From the NCBI RefSeq assembly GCF_025917005.1, contig NZ_CP078091.1, positions 2,604,001 through 2,668,000 on the forward strand: a stretch of 64,000 nt of DNA, written 5' to 3'. This DNA comes from Porphyrobacter sp. ULC335. GTDB taxonomy: Bacteria; Pseudomonadota; Alphaproteobacteria; Sphingomonadales; Sphingomonadaceae. A model generated the notes under the pieces. It searched no databases and was not told the origin of the DNA. It saw only the letters and a program-made list of their open reading frames with translations. Positions 55,450-64,000 of this stretch are shown piece by piece (the stretch's first letter is position 1; each line of letters opens with the position of its first letter). The position numbers were made by a program, and so were the translations under genes.

Positions 55450-57317
55450 CAATACACCCGCGCCTTGGGTTCGATATACTTGATATCGTCCGTCAGCGTG
55501 TATTCGTGGACCGGGCGATAATCGATGCGGCTGTTGCTGCCGCGACCGCCCCAGCCATCGAACCATGCGATGGTGTGCTTCATCCATTCGGCATCGTTGC
55601 GATCGGGGAAGTCCTCGTGCGCATGGGCGCCGCGGCTTTCCTTGCGGTTCGCTGCCGATGCCATGGTGACATTGGCCTGCGACATGAGGTTGTCGAGCTC
55701 CAGCGTCTCGATCAGGTCGGAGTTCCAGATCAGCGACTTGTCGGTGACGTGGATGTCCTCCATCCGCTTGTTCTGCTCGGCCAGCTTGGCCACACCTTCG
55801 TCCATCAGCTTCTGGTCGCGGAACACGGCGCAATGCTTCTGCATCGCCTTCTGCATCTCGGCCCGGATCTGCGCAGTGGGCGAGTCGCCCTGCGCATAGC
55901 GGAAGTGATCCAAACGAGTCAGCGCGAAATCGGCGCTGTCGGCCGGAAGCTCGGGCTGCTTGGCCTTGGGCTGGAGATTGTCGCGCAGGTGGTGGCCGGT
56001 CGCCCGGCCGAACACCACAAGGTCGATCAGCGAGTTGGAACCGAGGCGGTTGGCCCCGTGCACCGACACGCAAGCCGCCTCGCCCACGGCATAGAGGCCG
56101 GGGATCACGGTATCCGGATTGCCATCCGGCCCCAGCGTCACGACCTGCCCGTGGTAGTTACACGGAATGCCGCCCATGTTGTAATGCACCGTCGGGGTGA
56201 CGGGGAGCGGCTGGCGGGTCAGGTCAACACCCGCGAAAATCTTGCCGCTCTCGGTGATGCCCGGCAGACGCTCGGCCAGCACCTTGGGATCGATGTGATC
56301 GAGGTGCAGGTAGATGTGGTCGCCATCCGGCCCGACACCGCGCCCTTCGCGCATTTCCAGCGCCATTGAACGCGACACCACGTCGCGCGAGGCCAAGTCC
56401 TTCGCGGACGGCGCATAACGCTCCATGAAGCGCTCGCCCTCGGAGTTGGTGAGATAACCACCCTCCCCGCGCGCCCCTTCGGTGATGAGCACGCCCGCGC
56501 CGTAGATGCCGGTCGGGTGGAACTGCACGAACTCCATGTCCTGCAAGGGCAGGCCAGCGCGCAGCACCATCCCGCCGCCGTCACCGGTGCAGGTGTGGGC
56601 CGAGGTTGCGGTGTAGTAGCAGCGGCCATAACCGCCGGTCGCCAGCACCACAGACTGCGCGCGGAAGCGGTGGATCTTGCCGTCATCGAGGCACATCGCG
56701 ATCACGCCGACGCACTGCTTCACGCCGCCCACATCCGACATGATGAGGTCGAGCGCGAAGTATTCGATGAAGAAGTCCGCATCATACTTCAGGCTCTGCT
56801 GGTACAGCGCGTGGAGCATGGCGTGGCCGGTGCGGTCCGCCGCGGCGCAGGTACGCTGCACCGGCGGGCCAGCGCCCATGTTCTGCATGTGCCCGCCGAA
56901 GGGCCGCTGGTAGATCGTGCCATCGGCATTGCGGCTGAACGGCACGCCCGCGTGTTCCAGCTCGTAAACCGCAGCCGGAGCTTCGCGCGCGAGATATTCG
57001 ATCGCGTCCTGATCGCCCAGCCAGTCCGACCCCTTGACGGTGTCATACATGTGCCAGGTCCAGTGGTCGGGCGAATTGTTGCCCAGCGATGCGGCAATCC
57101 CGCCCTGCGCGGCCACGGTGTGCGAGCGCGTCGGGAACACCTTTGAGATGTTCGCGGTGCGCAGGCCCGATTCCGCCGCGCCCATGGTCGCGCGCAGACC
57201 CGATCCGCCCGCGCCGACCACGACCACGTCATAGGTGTGATCGACGATCGTGTAAGCGCCCTTCAGATGCGCCCCGCCCACATCATTGGCGGTTCCGCTA
57301 GCTGCCGACGTAGCCAT
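55449..57317 (-). CDS. sdhA: Succinate dehydrogenase flavoprotein subunit
   Basis: The product is 622 aa and oxidises succinate in the TCA cycle as part of complex II. It has the FAD site [19 protein letters not shown], the covalent-FAD histidine in SHTVAAQGG, the succinate-binding FGGHMQNMG and a late [19 protein letters not shown]. Start ATG 57317 shares one base with the sdhD stop. The iron-sulfur subunit sdhB is not adjacent. Confidence 0.97.
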   Translation of the reverse strand: MATSAASGTANDVGGAHLKGAYTIVDHTYDVVVVGAGGSGLRATMGAAESGLRTANISKVFPTRSHTVAAQGGIAASLGNNSPDHWTWHMYDTVKGSDWLGDQDAIEYLAREAPAAVYELEHAGVPFSRNADGTIYQRPFGGHMQNMGAGPPVQRTCAAADRTGHAMLHALYQQSLKYDADFFIEYFALDLIMSDVGGVKQCVGVIAMCLDDGKIHRFRAQSVVLATGGYGRCYYTATSAHTCTGDGGGMVLRAGLPLQDMEFVQFHPTGIYGAGVLITEGARGEGGYLTNSEGERFMERYAPSAKDLASRDVVSRSMALEMREGRGVGPDGDHIYLHLDHIDPKVLAERLPGITESGKIFAGVDLTRQPLPVTPTVHYNMGGIPCNYHGQVVTLGPDGNPDTVIPGLYAVGEAACVSVHGANRLGSNSLIDLVVFGRATGHHLRDNLQPKAKQPELPADSADFALTRLDHFRYAQGDSPTAQIRAEMQKAMQKHCAVFRDQKLMDEGVAKLAEQNKRMEDIHVTDKSLIWNSDLIETLELDNLMSQANVTMASAANRKESRGAHAHEDFPDRNDAEWMKHTIAWFDGWGGRGSNSRIDYRPVHEYTLTDDIKYIEPKARVY

Positions 57318-57703
57318 CAGGCCTGTCCTCCGAATGCGAGTGCGGCAACGCTGAAAATCCCGAAAGCGCCGCCGCCGATGGTTGCAAGATTGAGCGCGGC
57401 GATCGCCGCGAATTTGGAGCCGGCCTCGTGGACATAGTCCTCGATCAGCACCTGAAGCCCGAGCCGTGCATGCCAGAACAGGCTCAGCACCAGCAGGATC
57501 ATCGCCGTCGCATTCAGCGGATGCGAGAGCCACTTGACCACATTGGCGTGGCCGAAATCGCCGAGCAGCACGAGGCTGATCAGCAGCCAGCTCATCAGCA
57601 CGACATTGCCGATCGCGGTGAAGCGCTGAAGCAGCCAGTGATGCGGCCCGTGGTGCGCCGCGCCCAGACCGCGCACGCGGCCGATGGAGGTTCCGTTACC
57701 CAT
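57317..57703 (-). CDS. sdhD: Succinate dehydrogenase membrane anchor subunit D
   Basis: The product is 128 aa with three membrane helices (about 33-50, 62-80, 95-120) and conserved [18 protein letters not shown] plus [15 protein letters not shown], whose His residues ligate heme b and contact ubiquinone. It lies between sdhC and sdhA and overlaps sdhA by one base. Confidence 0.95.
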   Translation of the reverse strand: MGNGTSIGRVRGLGAAHHGPHHWLLQRFTAIGNVVLMSWLLISLVLLGDFGHANVVKWLSHPLNATAMILLVLSLFWHARLGLQVLIEDYVHEAGSKFAAIAALNLATIGGGAFGIFSVAALAFGGQA

Positions 57704-57715
57704 AGTTGTCGCTCC

Positions 57716-58096
57716 TCAGCGCAGCAGGATCAGGGCCCAGAAGGCCGCGGTGAGAACAATCGCGATGATCGGCGAGGCGATCGACCACATGCGGTTGGTG
57801 TCCAGCTCGTAGCCCGCACCAATATCCAGCACGAAGTGGCGCAGACCGCTCATCATGTGGGTGAAGAACGCCCATGACAGGCCGACCAGTATGATCATGC
57901 CAAACCATGAACCCATCACCGACTGGAATGTCGCGTAAGCCTCCGGCCCGCTGGCCATCGCGCCCAGCCACCACACCAGCACGCCCAGCCCGACCAGTGC
58001 CAGGCCATCGCCTGTCGCGCGGTGGAGGATCGATACCAGCATGTGCGGCCCCCAGCGCCACACCTGCAAATGGGGAGAAAGCGGTCTTTGATTCAT
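57716..58096 (-). CDS. sdhC: Succinate dehydrogenase cytochrome b556 subunit
   Basis: The product is 126 aa. RPLSPHLQVWRWGPHMLVSI and LHRATGDGLAL are the family signature, with three membrane helices and a HMMSGLRHFVLD segment holding a heme-ligand His. The start MNQRPLSPH at 58096 gives the usual N-terminus; the frame open to 58291 is discarded. It is first in the sdhCDA operon. The 109 bp to the divergent SDR gene hold the promoters. Confidence 0.95.
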   Translation of the reverse strand: MNQRPLSPHLQVWRWGPHMLVSILHRATGDGLALVGLGVLVWWLGAMASGPEAYATFQSVMGSWFGMIILVGLSWAFFTHMMSGLRHFVLDIGAGYELDTNRMWSIASPIIAIVLTAAFWALILLR

Positions 58097-58205
58097 GTTG
58101 ATCCCGTCTGGTCCCTGTCTTCGGCCCTCCCACTTAGCGCCGCTGACGCATGAGGCAAGCGGCGACAGGTGGACATGGCTTGCAAAGTTTTGGATAGGCG
58201 ATTGC

Positions 58206-58931
58206 ATGGGACACATTCTAGTAACCGGATCAAGCCGCGGAATTGGCAGGGCAGCGCTCGATGCACTGGCCGCGCGGGGTGCCAAGGTCATCGGTCACGC
58301 CTCGCGCGCGGTCAGCGGAGCCGAGGGCGAAACGCCGATCATCGCTGCCGATTTCGGCAATCCGCTCGCCGCGCAGGCCCTGTGGGAAGCGGCGCTGGAA
58401 CTGGCCGACGGCGAGATTGACGCGGTGGTCAACAATGCCGGGCGGTTCGAGGCGAACCGGCTCGACCGGTCGGATATCGAATGGCTCGATGCGTGGGATG
58501 ATACCTTGCGGGTCAACCTCACCTCCGCAGCGCAGCTTTCGCGCTTTGCGGTGATGCATTGGCAAGAGCGCGGCTTTGCCGGGCGGCTGGTGCACGTGGC
58601 GAGCCGCGCCGCCTATCGCGGGGACAGCCCTGCGCACTGGCACTATGCCGCCGCCAAGAGCGGGATGATCGGCATGCACAAGACCATCGCCCGCGCCTAT
58701 GCCAAGGACGGCATCCTGAGCTTCGCGGTCACCCCGGGCTTTACGGATACCAGCATGGCGGACGACTACCTTGCCTCGCGCGGCGGGCCGGGGCTTTTGG
58801 CGGACATTCCGCTGGGCCGGGTGGCGACACCGGACGAAATTGCGACCATCATCGCGTTCTGCGCGCTCGACGCGCCCCCCAGCATGACCGGCGCGGTCAT
58901 CGACGCCAATGGAGCGAGCTTTGTTCGTTAG
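58206..58931 (+). CDS. Short-chain dehydrogenase/reductase
   Basis: The product is 241 aa. It has LVTGSSRGIGRAALD, VNNAGRFEANRL, a catalytic Ser in HVASRAAY and HYAAAKSGM (Tyr-xxx-Lys form), and the late TGAVIDANGASFVR typical of SDRs. It resembles 3-oxoacyl-ACP reductase-like enzymes, but the substrate is unknown. The frame open to 58095 is antisense to sdhC; ATG 58206 is chosen. Its end overlaps the metallo-beta-lactamase start by 23 bp. Confidence 0.88.
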   Translation: MGHILVTGSSRGIGRAALDALAARGAKVIGHASRAVSGAEGETPIIAADFGNPLAAQALWEAALELADGEIDAVVNNAGRFEANRLDRSDIEWLDAWDDTLRVNLTSAAQLSRFAVMHWQERGFAGRLVHVASRAAYRGDSPAHWHYAAAKSGMIGMHKTIARAYAKDGILSFAVTPGFTDTSMADDYLASRGGPGLLADIPLGRVATPDEIATIIAFCALDAPPSMTGAVIDANGASFVR

Positions 58932-59841
58932 ATGCTTGTCTGTTGCCACCACTCTGGCGCTCGCCGGATGCAATGTTGCCGCTGCTGAACCGGATAGTGC
59001 GCCCCGCGCCCAAGCCGTGCCAGAAGCAGGCGACATGGCCCGCTTTGCCGCGACTTGCGAGGATTGGGACGATTGGGACAAGCCGACCGCGCCGTTCCGC
59101 ATCCATGGCGACACCTGGTATGTCGGCACCTGCGGCATCGCGGCCATCCTCATCAAGGGCGATGATGGCGCAGTGCTGATCGACTCAGGAACTGCAAAGG
59201 GTTCCGAAGTGATCGCTGCCAATATCGAAAGCCTCGGCGTCAAGCTGAGCGATGTGAAGGCGATGCTCGGCAGTCATGAACATTTCGATCATGTCGGCGG
59301 ATTCGCACGGATGCAGGGCCTGACCGGCGCGCCGGTTCTGGTCGGAGCGGACGCGGTCGAGGTGATCCGTACCGGGAAGGACGATCCGCGCGATCCGCAG
59401 ACGGGGCTCCACGCGCCGATGACGCCTGTCACCGGCCCGCTGCGCGCCGTGGCGGATGGCGAAGTGGTCAATATCGCGGGCGTCTCCGTTACCGGCTTCG
59501 CCACCCCCGGTCACACCATCGGCGCGATGAGCTGGCAGTGGAAAAGCTGCGATGCGAACGGCTGCATCACCATCGTTTACGGAGACAGCCTCTCGCCCGT
59601 CAGCGCCGATGAATACCGCTTCACCGACCACCCGGACTATGTTGCGATGTTCCGCACCGGGATCACGCGGATGGCGGGGCTCGAATGCGACATGCTGATT
59701 ACCCCGCACCCTTCGGCGAGCGACATGATCGCCCGTGCGCAGACGGGCACGATGGCCACAGGGCCGAGCTGCGCCGACTATGCCGCGAGCAAGACCGATG
59801 CACTTGATGGAAGGCTGGCGAAAGAAGCCGCGCCGCAATGA
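58909..59841 (+). CDS. Subclass B3-type metallo-beta-lactamase lipoprotein
   Basis: The product is 310 aa with a lipoprotein-like signal (LALAGC, Cys21). The zinc motif is SHEHFDHVGG, the second His lies in TPGHTIGAMSW and a further ligand in ITPHPSASDM, as in B3 enzymes. VGTCGIAAILIKGDDGAVLIDSG is also B3-like. It may hydrolyse beta-lactams, or be an environmental relative with another role. The long overlap with the SDR gene makes the start uncertain; a TTG at 58936 is possible. Confidence 0.8.
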   Translation: MERALFVRCLSVATTLALAGCNVAAAEPDSAPRAQAVPEAGDMARFAATCEDWDDWDKPTAPFRIHGDTWYVGTCGIAAILIKGDDGAVLIDSGTAKGSEVIAANIESLGVKLSDVKAMLGSHEHFDHVGGFARMQGLTGAPVLVGADAVEVIRTGKDDPRDPQTGLHAPMTPVTGPLRAVADGEVVNIAGVSVTGFATPGHTIGAMSWQWKSCDANGCITIVYGDSLSPVSADEYRFTDHPDYVAMFRTGITRMAGLECDMLITPHPSASDMIARAQTGTMATGPSCADYAASKTDALDGRLAKEAAPQ

Positions 59842-60743
59842 ACACCTGGAAACTCACCGCCTTCGCGCCCAAACCGGTGGTGCAGGCCGCGCTGCTCGCA
59901 CATGACCTGATCGACGATTGGGACTACGAACTCGTCATCGCGGGGCGCGAGGAGGCTGAGGACCGGCCTGACGACTGGGTGCTGGAAGGCTGGTATCCGC
60001 GCAAGCCGGGCAAGGCGGAGAAAGCCGCGCTCGCCGGTCTGTTCGACGGGCCCGCGCCCAAGATCGCCGTCGAAGAACTGCCCCCCGAAGACTGGGTGAC
60101 ACTCAGCCAGCACAATGCGGCGCCGATCCGCGCCGGTCGGTTCCATGTCCATACGCCCGATTACCCGGCCGAGGCGGACCTGATCGACTTCATCATTCCC
60201 GCCAGCCAAGCCTTTGGCACCGGGCAGCACAAGACCACCGCCGGGTGCCTCGAAATGCTCGGCCATATGAAGGCGAGCGGCGTCACGGCGCGCAATGTCG
60301 CCGACATCGGCACCGGCACCGGACTGCTCGGCTTTGCCGCGCTCGCGCTGTGGCCGCGCGCCTTGTGCACGCTGACCGATATCGACGCGGTCTGCGTCGG
60401 CGTGGTCGAGGAAAACGCGCGGCTCAACGGCATCCCGATGGGCGCGGGCGCGGGCGAGGCGGTGATGATCGTCGCTGACGGGATGGACGATCCGCTGTTG
60501 CAGCTGCGCGGCCCCTATGATCTCCTGATCGCCAACATCCTCGCCGGACCGCTGGTCAGCCTCGCGCCAGACTTCGCCAAGGCGGTGCCGCCGGGCGGAA
60601 GCCTGCTGCTGGCGGGATTGCTCGCGGGCGAACAGGAAGCGGCGGTCAAGCGGGCCATGCATCGCGCCGGTTTCCGCATGGCTGCACGGCTCCAGCGCGG
60701 CGACTGGGCGATCCTGTGGCTGCGCAGGCGGCGGGTCAGGTAA
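59838..60743 (+). CDS. prmA: Ribosomal protein L11 methyltransferase
   Basis: The product is 301 aa and methylates ribosomal protein L11. FHVHTPDYPAE is followed by the PrmA signature FGTGQHKTTAGCLEML, the SAM motif VADIGTGTGLLGFAAL and DLLIANILAGPLVSLAPD. It starts by an ATGA overlap with the B3 lactamase stop. The stop region overlaps the convergent sigma factor gene by 8 bp. Confidence 0.95.
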   Translation: MNTWKLTAFAPKPVVQAALLAHDLIDDWDYELVIAGREEAEDRPDDWVLEGWYPRKPGKAEKAALAGLFDGPAPKIAVEELPPEDWVTLSQHNAAPIRAGRFHVHTPDYPAEADLIDFIIPASQAFGTGQHKTTAGCLEMLGHMKASGVTARNVADIGTGTGLLGFAALALWPRALCTLTDIDAVCVGVVEENARLNGIPMGAGAGEAVMIVADGMDDPLLQLRGPYDLLIANILAGPLVSLAPDFAKAVPPGGSLLLAGLLAGEQEAAVKRAMHRAGFRMAARLQRGDWAILWLRRRRVR

Positions 60744-61923
60744 GCGCAGCGCGCCGCCGCTTCAGCCACAGCCTCTCGGCGCGTGGCGGATCGAGCGCCA
60801 GCGCGGCATCCAGCGCCGCCGCCGCTTCGCTTGCCCGCCCCGCCCGTGCCAGCAGATCGGCGCGCGCCACATGGTAAGGCCGCGCCAAAGCCAGCCGCTC
60901 GGCGGGTAGCGCCTCGACGGCCGCCAGCCCTGCCTTGACCCCCTCCACCTGCGCCAATGCCAGCGCGCGGCTCAACGCCACCATCGGCGAAGGCCGCAGG
61001 GCGAGTAGCACATCGTAGAGCCGCAGCACCGCGCCCCAATCGACCACCCCATCGAAGGCACGGCGGGTGTGGGTAAGCTGGATCGCCGCCATCACCTGAT
61101 AGGGACCGGAACGCCCCAGCCCGGCAGCCTTGTCCATCAGGTCCCGCGCCGCAGCGATCCGCGCCTGATCCCAATTCGCCGCATCCTGCTGCGAAAGCGG
61201 CACCATCGCCCCCTCCCCGTCCAGCCGCGCCCCGGCACGTGATCGGGCGAGCAGCACAAGCGCGGCGAGGCCGAGCGCCTCGGGCTCGTGCGGCAAAAGC
61301 TCGGCAACCAGCTGCGCCAACCGCTCGACCTCTGCGCCCAGATCCTCCTCAAGCGCCGCCGACAATTCGCCGCCCGCATCGGCATAGGCAGCGGTAAACG
61401 CGAGTTCGAGCGCCAGCAGTACTGCGCCCAGCCGCTCGGGCCAATCGCGGCGCGGGGGCAGTTCGAAGGCGATTCCCGCCTCGCGCACCTTGGCCTTGGC
61501 GCGGGTGATGCGCTGGAACATGGTCGGCTCGCTCACCACGAACAGCCGCGCGATAGCCGCTACCGGCAGGCCGCAGATCACCTTCAACGCCAGCGGCGCG
61601 CGCACCTCGGCACCCAGCGCGGGGTGGCAGCAGATAAACAGCAGCCGCAACCGCTCGTCAGGGATCGGTTCGGGCAGCGTGAGGATATCGGCCATGTCGG
61701 AAACCTCCGCCAAAGCATCAGCGGTCCGCGCCTCGCTGTGCTGCCGCCGCAGCGCATCGAGCGCGCGCCGCTTGGCAGCGACGAACAGCCACGCAGGCAC
61801 ATCGCGGGGCGGCTCGGGCAGCATGAGGCAGGATGCGGCGGCATCAGCGAAGGCATCCTCCGCCGCATCGAGATCGCGTAACTGCGCGGCAAGCGCGGCC
61901 ACCACCCGGGGCCGCGCCGCCAT
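60736..61923 (-). CDS. ECF42-type RNA polymerase sigma factor with TPR-like C-terminus
   Basis: The product is 395 aa when started at MAARPRVVAAL. A sigma-70 region 2 (DLDAAEDAFADAA, VPAWLFVAAKRRALDALRRQ) and region 4 (CGLPVAAIARLFVVSEPTMFQRITRAK) are followed by a long helical, TPR-like extension (about 170-390). No anti-sigma factor is seen. Upstream on the same strand is a YCII/DGPF gene, the hallmark of group ECF42. The frame is open to 62028, but the start at 61923 lies 30 bp after the YCII stop. Confidence 0.85.
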   Translation of the reverse strand: MAARPRVVAALAAQLRDLDAAEDAFADAAASCLMLPEPPRDVPAWLFVAAKRRALDALRRQHSEARTADALAEVSDMADILTLPEPIPDERLRLLFICCHPALGAEVRAPLALKVICGLPVAAIARLFVVSEPTMFQRITRAKAKVREAGIAFELPPRRDWPERLGAVLLALELAFTAAYADAGGELSAALEEDLGAEVERLAQLVAELLPHEPEALGLAALVLLARSRAGARLDGEGAMVPLSQQDAANWDQARIAAARDLMDKAAGLGRSGPYQVMAAIQLTHTRRAFDGVVDWGAVLRLYDVLLALRPSPMVALSRALALAQVEGVKAGLAAVEALPAERLALARPYHVARADLLARAGRASEAAAALDAALALDPPRAERLWLKRRRAALT

Positions 61924-61952
61924 GATCGCCAAAGCGTTGTTACGCGCGAGGC

Positions 61953-62312
61953 TCAGCCTTCGGCCCCCATCGGCCAGACCGGGCGCACCTCGATCCCGCC
62001 CTTGGGCACGGGGATGCGCTTGGCCCACGCGATCGCGTCATCGAGGCTGGCGACATCGATGATGTAGAAGCCGCCCAGCTCCTCGTGGGTTTCGGCAAAG
62101 GGGCCATCATGCAGGCTCGCCGCGCCATTATCCCAGCGGATCGTCGTGGCGGTGGCGGCAGGCTTCAGCCGCTCGCCCGAGAACGGCACACCGGCGGCGA
62201 TCAGATCCTCGGCCAGCTTCATGTGCCCGGCCAGCGTCGCCTCAAGCAGCGCCGCGCCGTCAGCGCCGGCATAGGCGCTTTCGTCCTCGTTGATCATCAG
62301 CATGAATTGCAT
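61953..62312 (-). CDS. YCII-related (DGPF) protein of the ECF42 module
   Basis: The product is 119 aa. FMLMINEDESAYAGAD and the DGPFAETHEELGGFYIIDVA stretch define the YCII/DGPF family, ferredoxin-like dimers usually encoded beside ECF42 sigma factors. The enzymatic role is unresolved. It is the first gene of the pair and lies behind a promoter that fits the ECF42 consensus. Confidence 0.9.
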   Translation of the reverse strand: MQFMLMINEDESAYAGADGAALLEATLAGHMKLAEDLIAAGVPFSGERLKPAATATTIRWDNGAASLHDGPFAETHEELGGFYIIDVASLDDAIAWAKRIPVPKGGIEVRPVWPMGAEG

Positions 62313-62362
62313 CGCACGTCTCCAACACGGGCCCCGCCGGAATGGCGAGGCTCTGACAGGGA

Positions 62363-62389
62363 GACGCGGTTGCCAAGCCGAATTCGACA
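62363..62389 (-). promoter_or_regulatory. Candidate ECF42 promoter (TGTCGA-N17-CGTC)
   Basis: On the minus strand TGTCGA (62389-62384) is followed after 17 bases by CGTC (62366-62363). That is the -35/-10 pattern I recall for ECF42 sigma factors. The -10 element lies about 50 bp upstream of the YCII gene start. It suggests the sigma factor transcribes its own operon. Confidence 0.6.
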
Positions 62390-62401
62390 GGCGCGTGAAA
62401 A

Positions 62402-63574
62402 TTATTCCGCCGGTTCGGCGCCAGGCTCGTCGGTCTTCTTGCCGGTGCGGGTCCAGGGGTAGAGGAATTGCCCGGCATAACCGCTCGGCACGTCTTCAGG
62501 GATGCCGTAATCCTTGGGCCAGCGATCCTGCGGCAGATGGAAGGTGCCGAACAGCTTGTCGATCCAGGGGAAGTGGATCGCGAAATTCACATCGAAAGCC
62601 TCGCGCTCCAGCCCGTGGTGCCAGTGGTGGAAGCGCGGCGTGGCGATCCAGTGGCCCAGCGTGTTGAAGTTCCCGCCGACATTGGCGTGCAGCAGCGACG
62701 ACCAGACATAGATGAACCCGATATAGGCCTGCATCACCGCCGCATCGAAGCCCAGCGTGAACAGCGGCAGAGATGTTATCGCGCGCAGCAGCACGACCTC
62801 CACGATGTGCATCCGCGATCCGGCGAGCCAGTCCATCGATTTGGCGCTGTGGTGCACCGCGTGGAAGCCCCACAAGAACGGAACCTTGTGGAACAGGCGG
62901 TGGTACCAGTATTGCAGCATGTCCGAGGCAACGAGCACGATGGCGAACTGCACGAGCCACGGCAGGCTCGCGACGAGGGCGCGGAAGGTGTCCCAGCTGT
63001 TCGTATTGGCGTTGATAATCTGCGAAGGGGCCAGCGTCAGGAAGGCGAGCACCTGCACGAACATGGTGCTGACAAGGAAGTAGAACAGGTCCTCGCGCCA
63101 TTCGTGGCGGAACAGGCGTTGCTCGCGCCGGTGCGGCACGAAACGCTCCAGCGGCGCCCACATAAAGCCCGTCGCGAGCAGATTGACGATGAAGAAATCG
63201 AGCCCGAAGAACATTCCCCAGCCGCTGGCATTATCCCCCTCAACCGCCGCGCCGCCCAGCAGGGTCGCGCCCAGGCCGATCATCAGCGCCGTCATCCCCA
63301 GCACCTTGCGCGGGCGCAGCAGCAGGCTGAGCAGCGCGAGCGCATAGCTCGCCAACAGGATCACATGGATCGCCGTGCGAAATCCGCCCCAGTCGCGCAC
63401 GATCTGCAATTCGGGCGTGGTAAACCAGGCCGGGAATTTGAGCGCGACCACCATGACAAAGCCGCTGATCGCGAACAGCAGGCCGAAGAATCCGGAAAAC
63501 CAGCCCGAGCCGAACCGCCGCACTTCGACCGGCGATTCCAGATCGCGCATCAGCTTTTGCAAATACCCTGCCAT
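62402..63574 (-). CDS. Sterol desaturase/fatty acid hydroxylase-family membrane protein
   Basis: The product is 390 aa with five to seven membrane helices. The di-iron histidine clusters are in YWYHRLFHK, GFHAVHHSAKSMDW and FHHWHHG, matching the desaturase superfamily HxxxH and HxxHH boxes. A cytoplasmic tail ends EPAE. The substrate may be a carotenoid, hopanoid or fatty acid; the sequence does not decide. It sits upstream of the YCII promoter, reading in the same direction. Confidence 0.9.
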   Translation of the reverse strand: MAGYLQKLMRDLESPVEVRRFGSGWFSGFFGLLFAISGFVMVVALKFPAWFTTPELQIVRDWGGFRTAIHVILLASYALALLSLLLRPRKVLGMTALMIGLGATLLGGAAVEGDNASGWGMFFGLDFFIVNLLATGFMWAPLERFVPHRREQRLFRHEWREDLFYFLVSTMFVQVLAFLTLAPSQIINANTNSWDTFRALVASLPWLVQFAIVLVASDMLQYWYHRLFHKVPFLWGFHAVHHSAKSMDWLAGSRMHIVEVVLLRAITSLPLFTLGFDAAVMQAYIGFIYVWSSLLHANVGGNFNTLGHWIATPRFHHWHHGLEREAFDVNFAIHFPWIDKLFGTFHLPQDRWPKDYGIPEDVPSGYAGQFLYPWTRTGKKTDEPGAEPAE

Positions 63575-63655
63575 ATCGCCCCACTTGCCTTGGCTTGCTT
63601 TTGCTTCGTTAACCGCGACATGCTTACCAAAGGGTGACCTGCCCCCTCAAGCCCC

Positions 63656-64000
63656 TCACCGCGCCAGCACATCCTCGAGCAGCGCGAGCGCGTTGCGGGT
63701 GAAGGCGGCCATGTTGGCGATCCGGTCGTCGCTGGCAGTTTCGAGCAGGCGCGTGTGCTCGCCGCCCGGCCCCGCAAGCGCTGCCACGGAGCGACCGGCA
63801 GGCGCGCCGCTCGGGTGGGTGGAACCACCGACAGAGCCGCTTTCAGCCAGCCCCCAATCCGCACCGAAGTTGTCGCGGATCGCACGGGCTTGCAGCAGCG
63901 CATAATCTTCGCTCGCCCCGCGCATCCCCTTGTATGCCTCGCGCGGCAGAGCGAACAGCACGTCGCGGCCGCGCAAGGAATAGACCACCCCGCCCCCCAC
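63656..64000 (-). CDS. CinA-family protein (C-terminal domain), 5' end beyond window
   Basis: At least 115 codons read leftward to a stop at 63656; the N-terminus is off the right edge. DWGLAESGSVGG, GAPAGRSVAALAGPGG and a final ANMAAFTRNALALLEDVL match the CinA C-terminal domain, which includes nicotinamide-nucleotide amidohydrolases. The leading GGVVYSLRGRDVLFAL also fits the domain. The start cannot be judged here. Confidence 0.7.
   Translation of the reverse strand: MGGGVVYSLRGRDVLFALPREAYKGMRGASEDYALLQARAIRDNFGADWGLAESGSVGGSTHPSGAPAGRSVAALAGPGGEHTRLLETASDDRIANMAAFTRNALALLEDVLAR

Noticed and set aside
49165..59841. The B3 metallo-beta-lactamase as a target of the BlaI/M56 pair
   Set aside because: No TACA-NN-TGTA box was seen upstream of the SDR-lactamase genes, which lie about 10 kb away, and the M56 sensor domain is not of the penicillin-binding type.

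Overview
The window is a gene-dense, high-GC chromosomal segment with ATGA/GTGA stop-start overlaps throughout. It looks alphaproteobacterial, most likely Sphingomonadales near Erythrobacter/Porphyrobacter. The reasons are the exosortase A (XrtA/EpsH)-associated exopolysaccharide locus, the gene families present, a CtrA-type site, and dispersed palindromic repeats of kinds common in sphingomonads. No rRNA, tRNA, insertion sequence, prophage or CRISPR array is visible, and no gene-free gap exceeds about 250 bp.

Layout. 1-7.2 kb: part of an XrtA/PEP-CTERM-associated locus. The minus strand carries the chain-length determinant (cut by the window edge), the export lipoprotein, a PLP-dependent decarboxylase and an AMP-forming acyl ligase. 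The plus strand carries an acetyltransferase, an acyl carrier protein and two alpha/beta-hydrolase-like proteins; the exosortase itself is not in view. 7.2-16 kb: RNA methyltransferase, nnr, ilvD, N-formylglutamate amidohydrolase, ispE, a low-GC membrane protein and ETF-ubiquinone oxidoreductase. 16-24.8 kb: a UDG-like protein, lytic transglycosylase, moaB, a radical SAM gene whose first codons contain a perfect parS 16-mer, a DUF1330/GNAT/acyl-CoA ligase operon and an OmpA-type porin with a clear terminator. 24.8-34 kb: dnaE, glutathione peroxidase, lolD and its permease, purF, an SDR and a PilZ protein behind a CtrA-type site. 34-46.5 kb: serine hydrolase, photolyase, rppH, a Tdi1-like orphan, an RsmB-like methyltransferase, guaB, an M28 peptidase, 3-hydroxybutyrate dehydrogenase and a YpfJ-type zinc peptidase. 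46.5-53.4 kb: a BlaI/M56 pair with a paired TACA-NN-TGTA operator facing a phytase-like/cyclophilin fusion gene, a hotdog-TetR-hotdog operon with its own palindromic operator, and a secreted legumain-type C13 peptidase. 53.4-58.1 kb: sdhC-sdhD-sdhA followed by a lipoprotein, a saccharopine dehydrogenase-like and a DCC1-like gene, with no sdhB. 58.2-64 kb: an SDR, a subclass B3 metallo-beta-lactamase, prmA, an ECF42-type sigma factor with its YCII/DGPF partner and a matching promoter, a sterol desaturase-family protein and a partial CinA-family gene.

No wholly new defence or mobile system was found. The best leads are the two parS-like palindromes that each follow a TAGACCCCC repeat, the BlaI-box/phytase-cyclophilin arrangement, the acyl-carrier branch of the exosortase locus, the TetR-thioesterase operon, and the self-contained ECF42 module.
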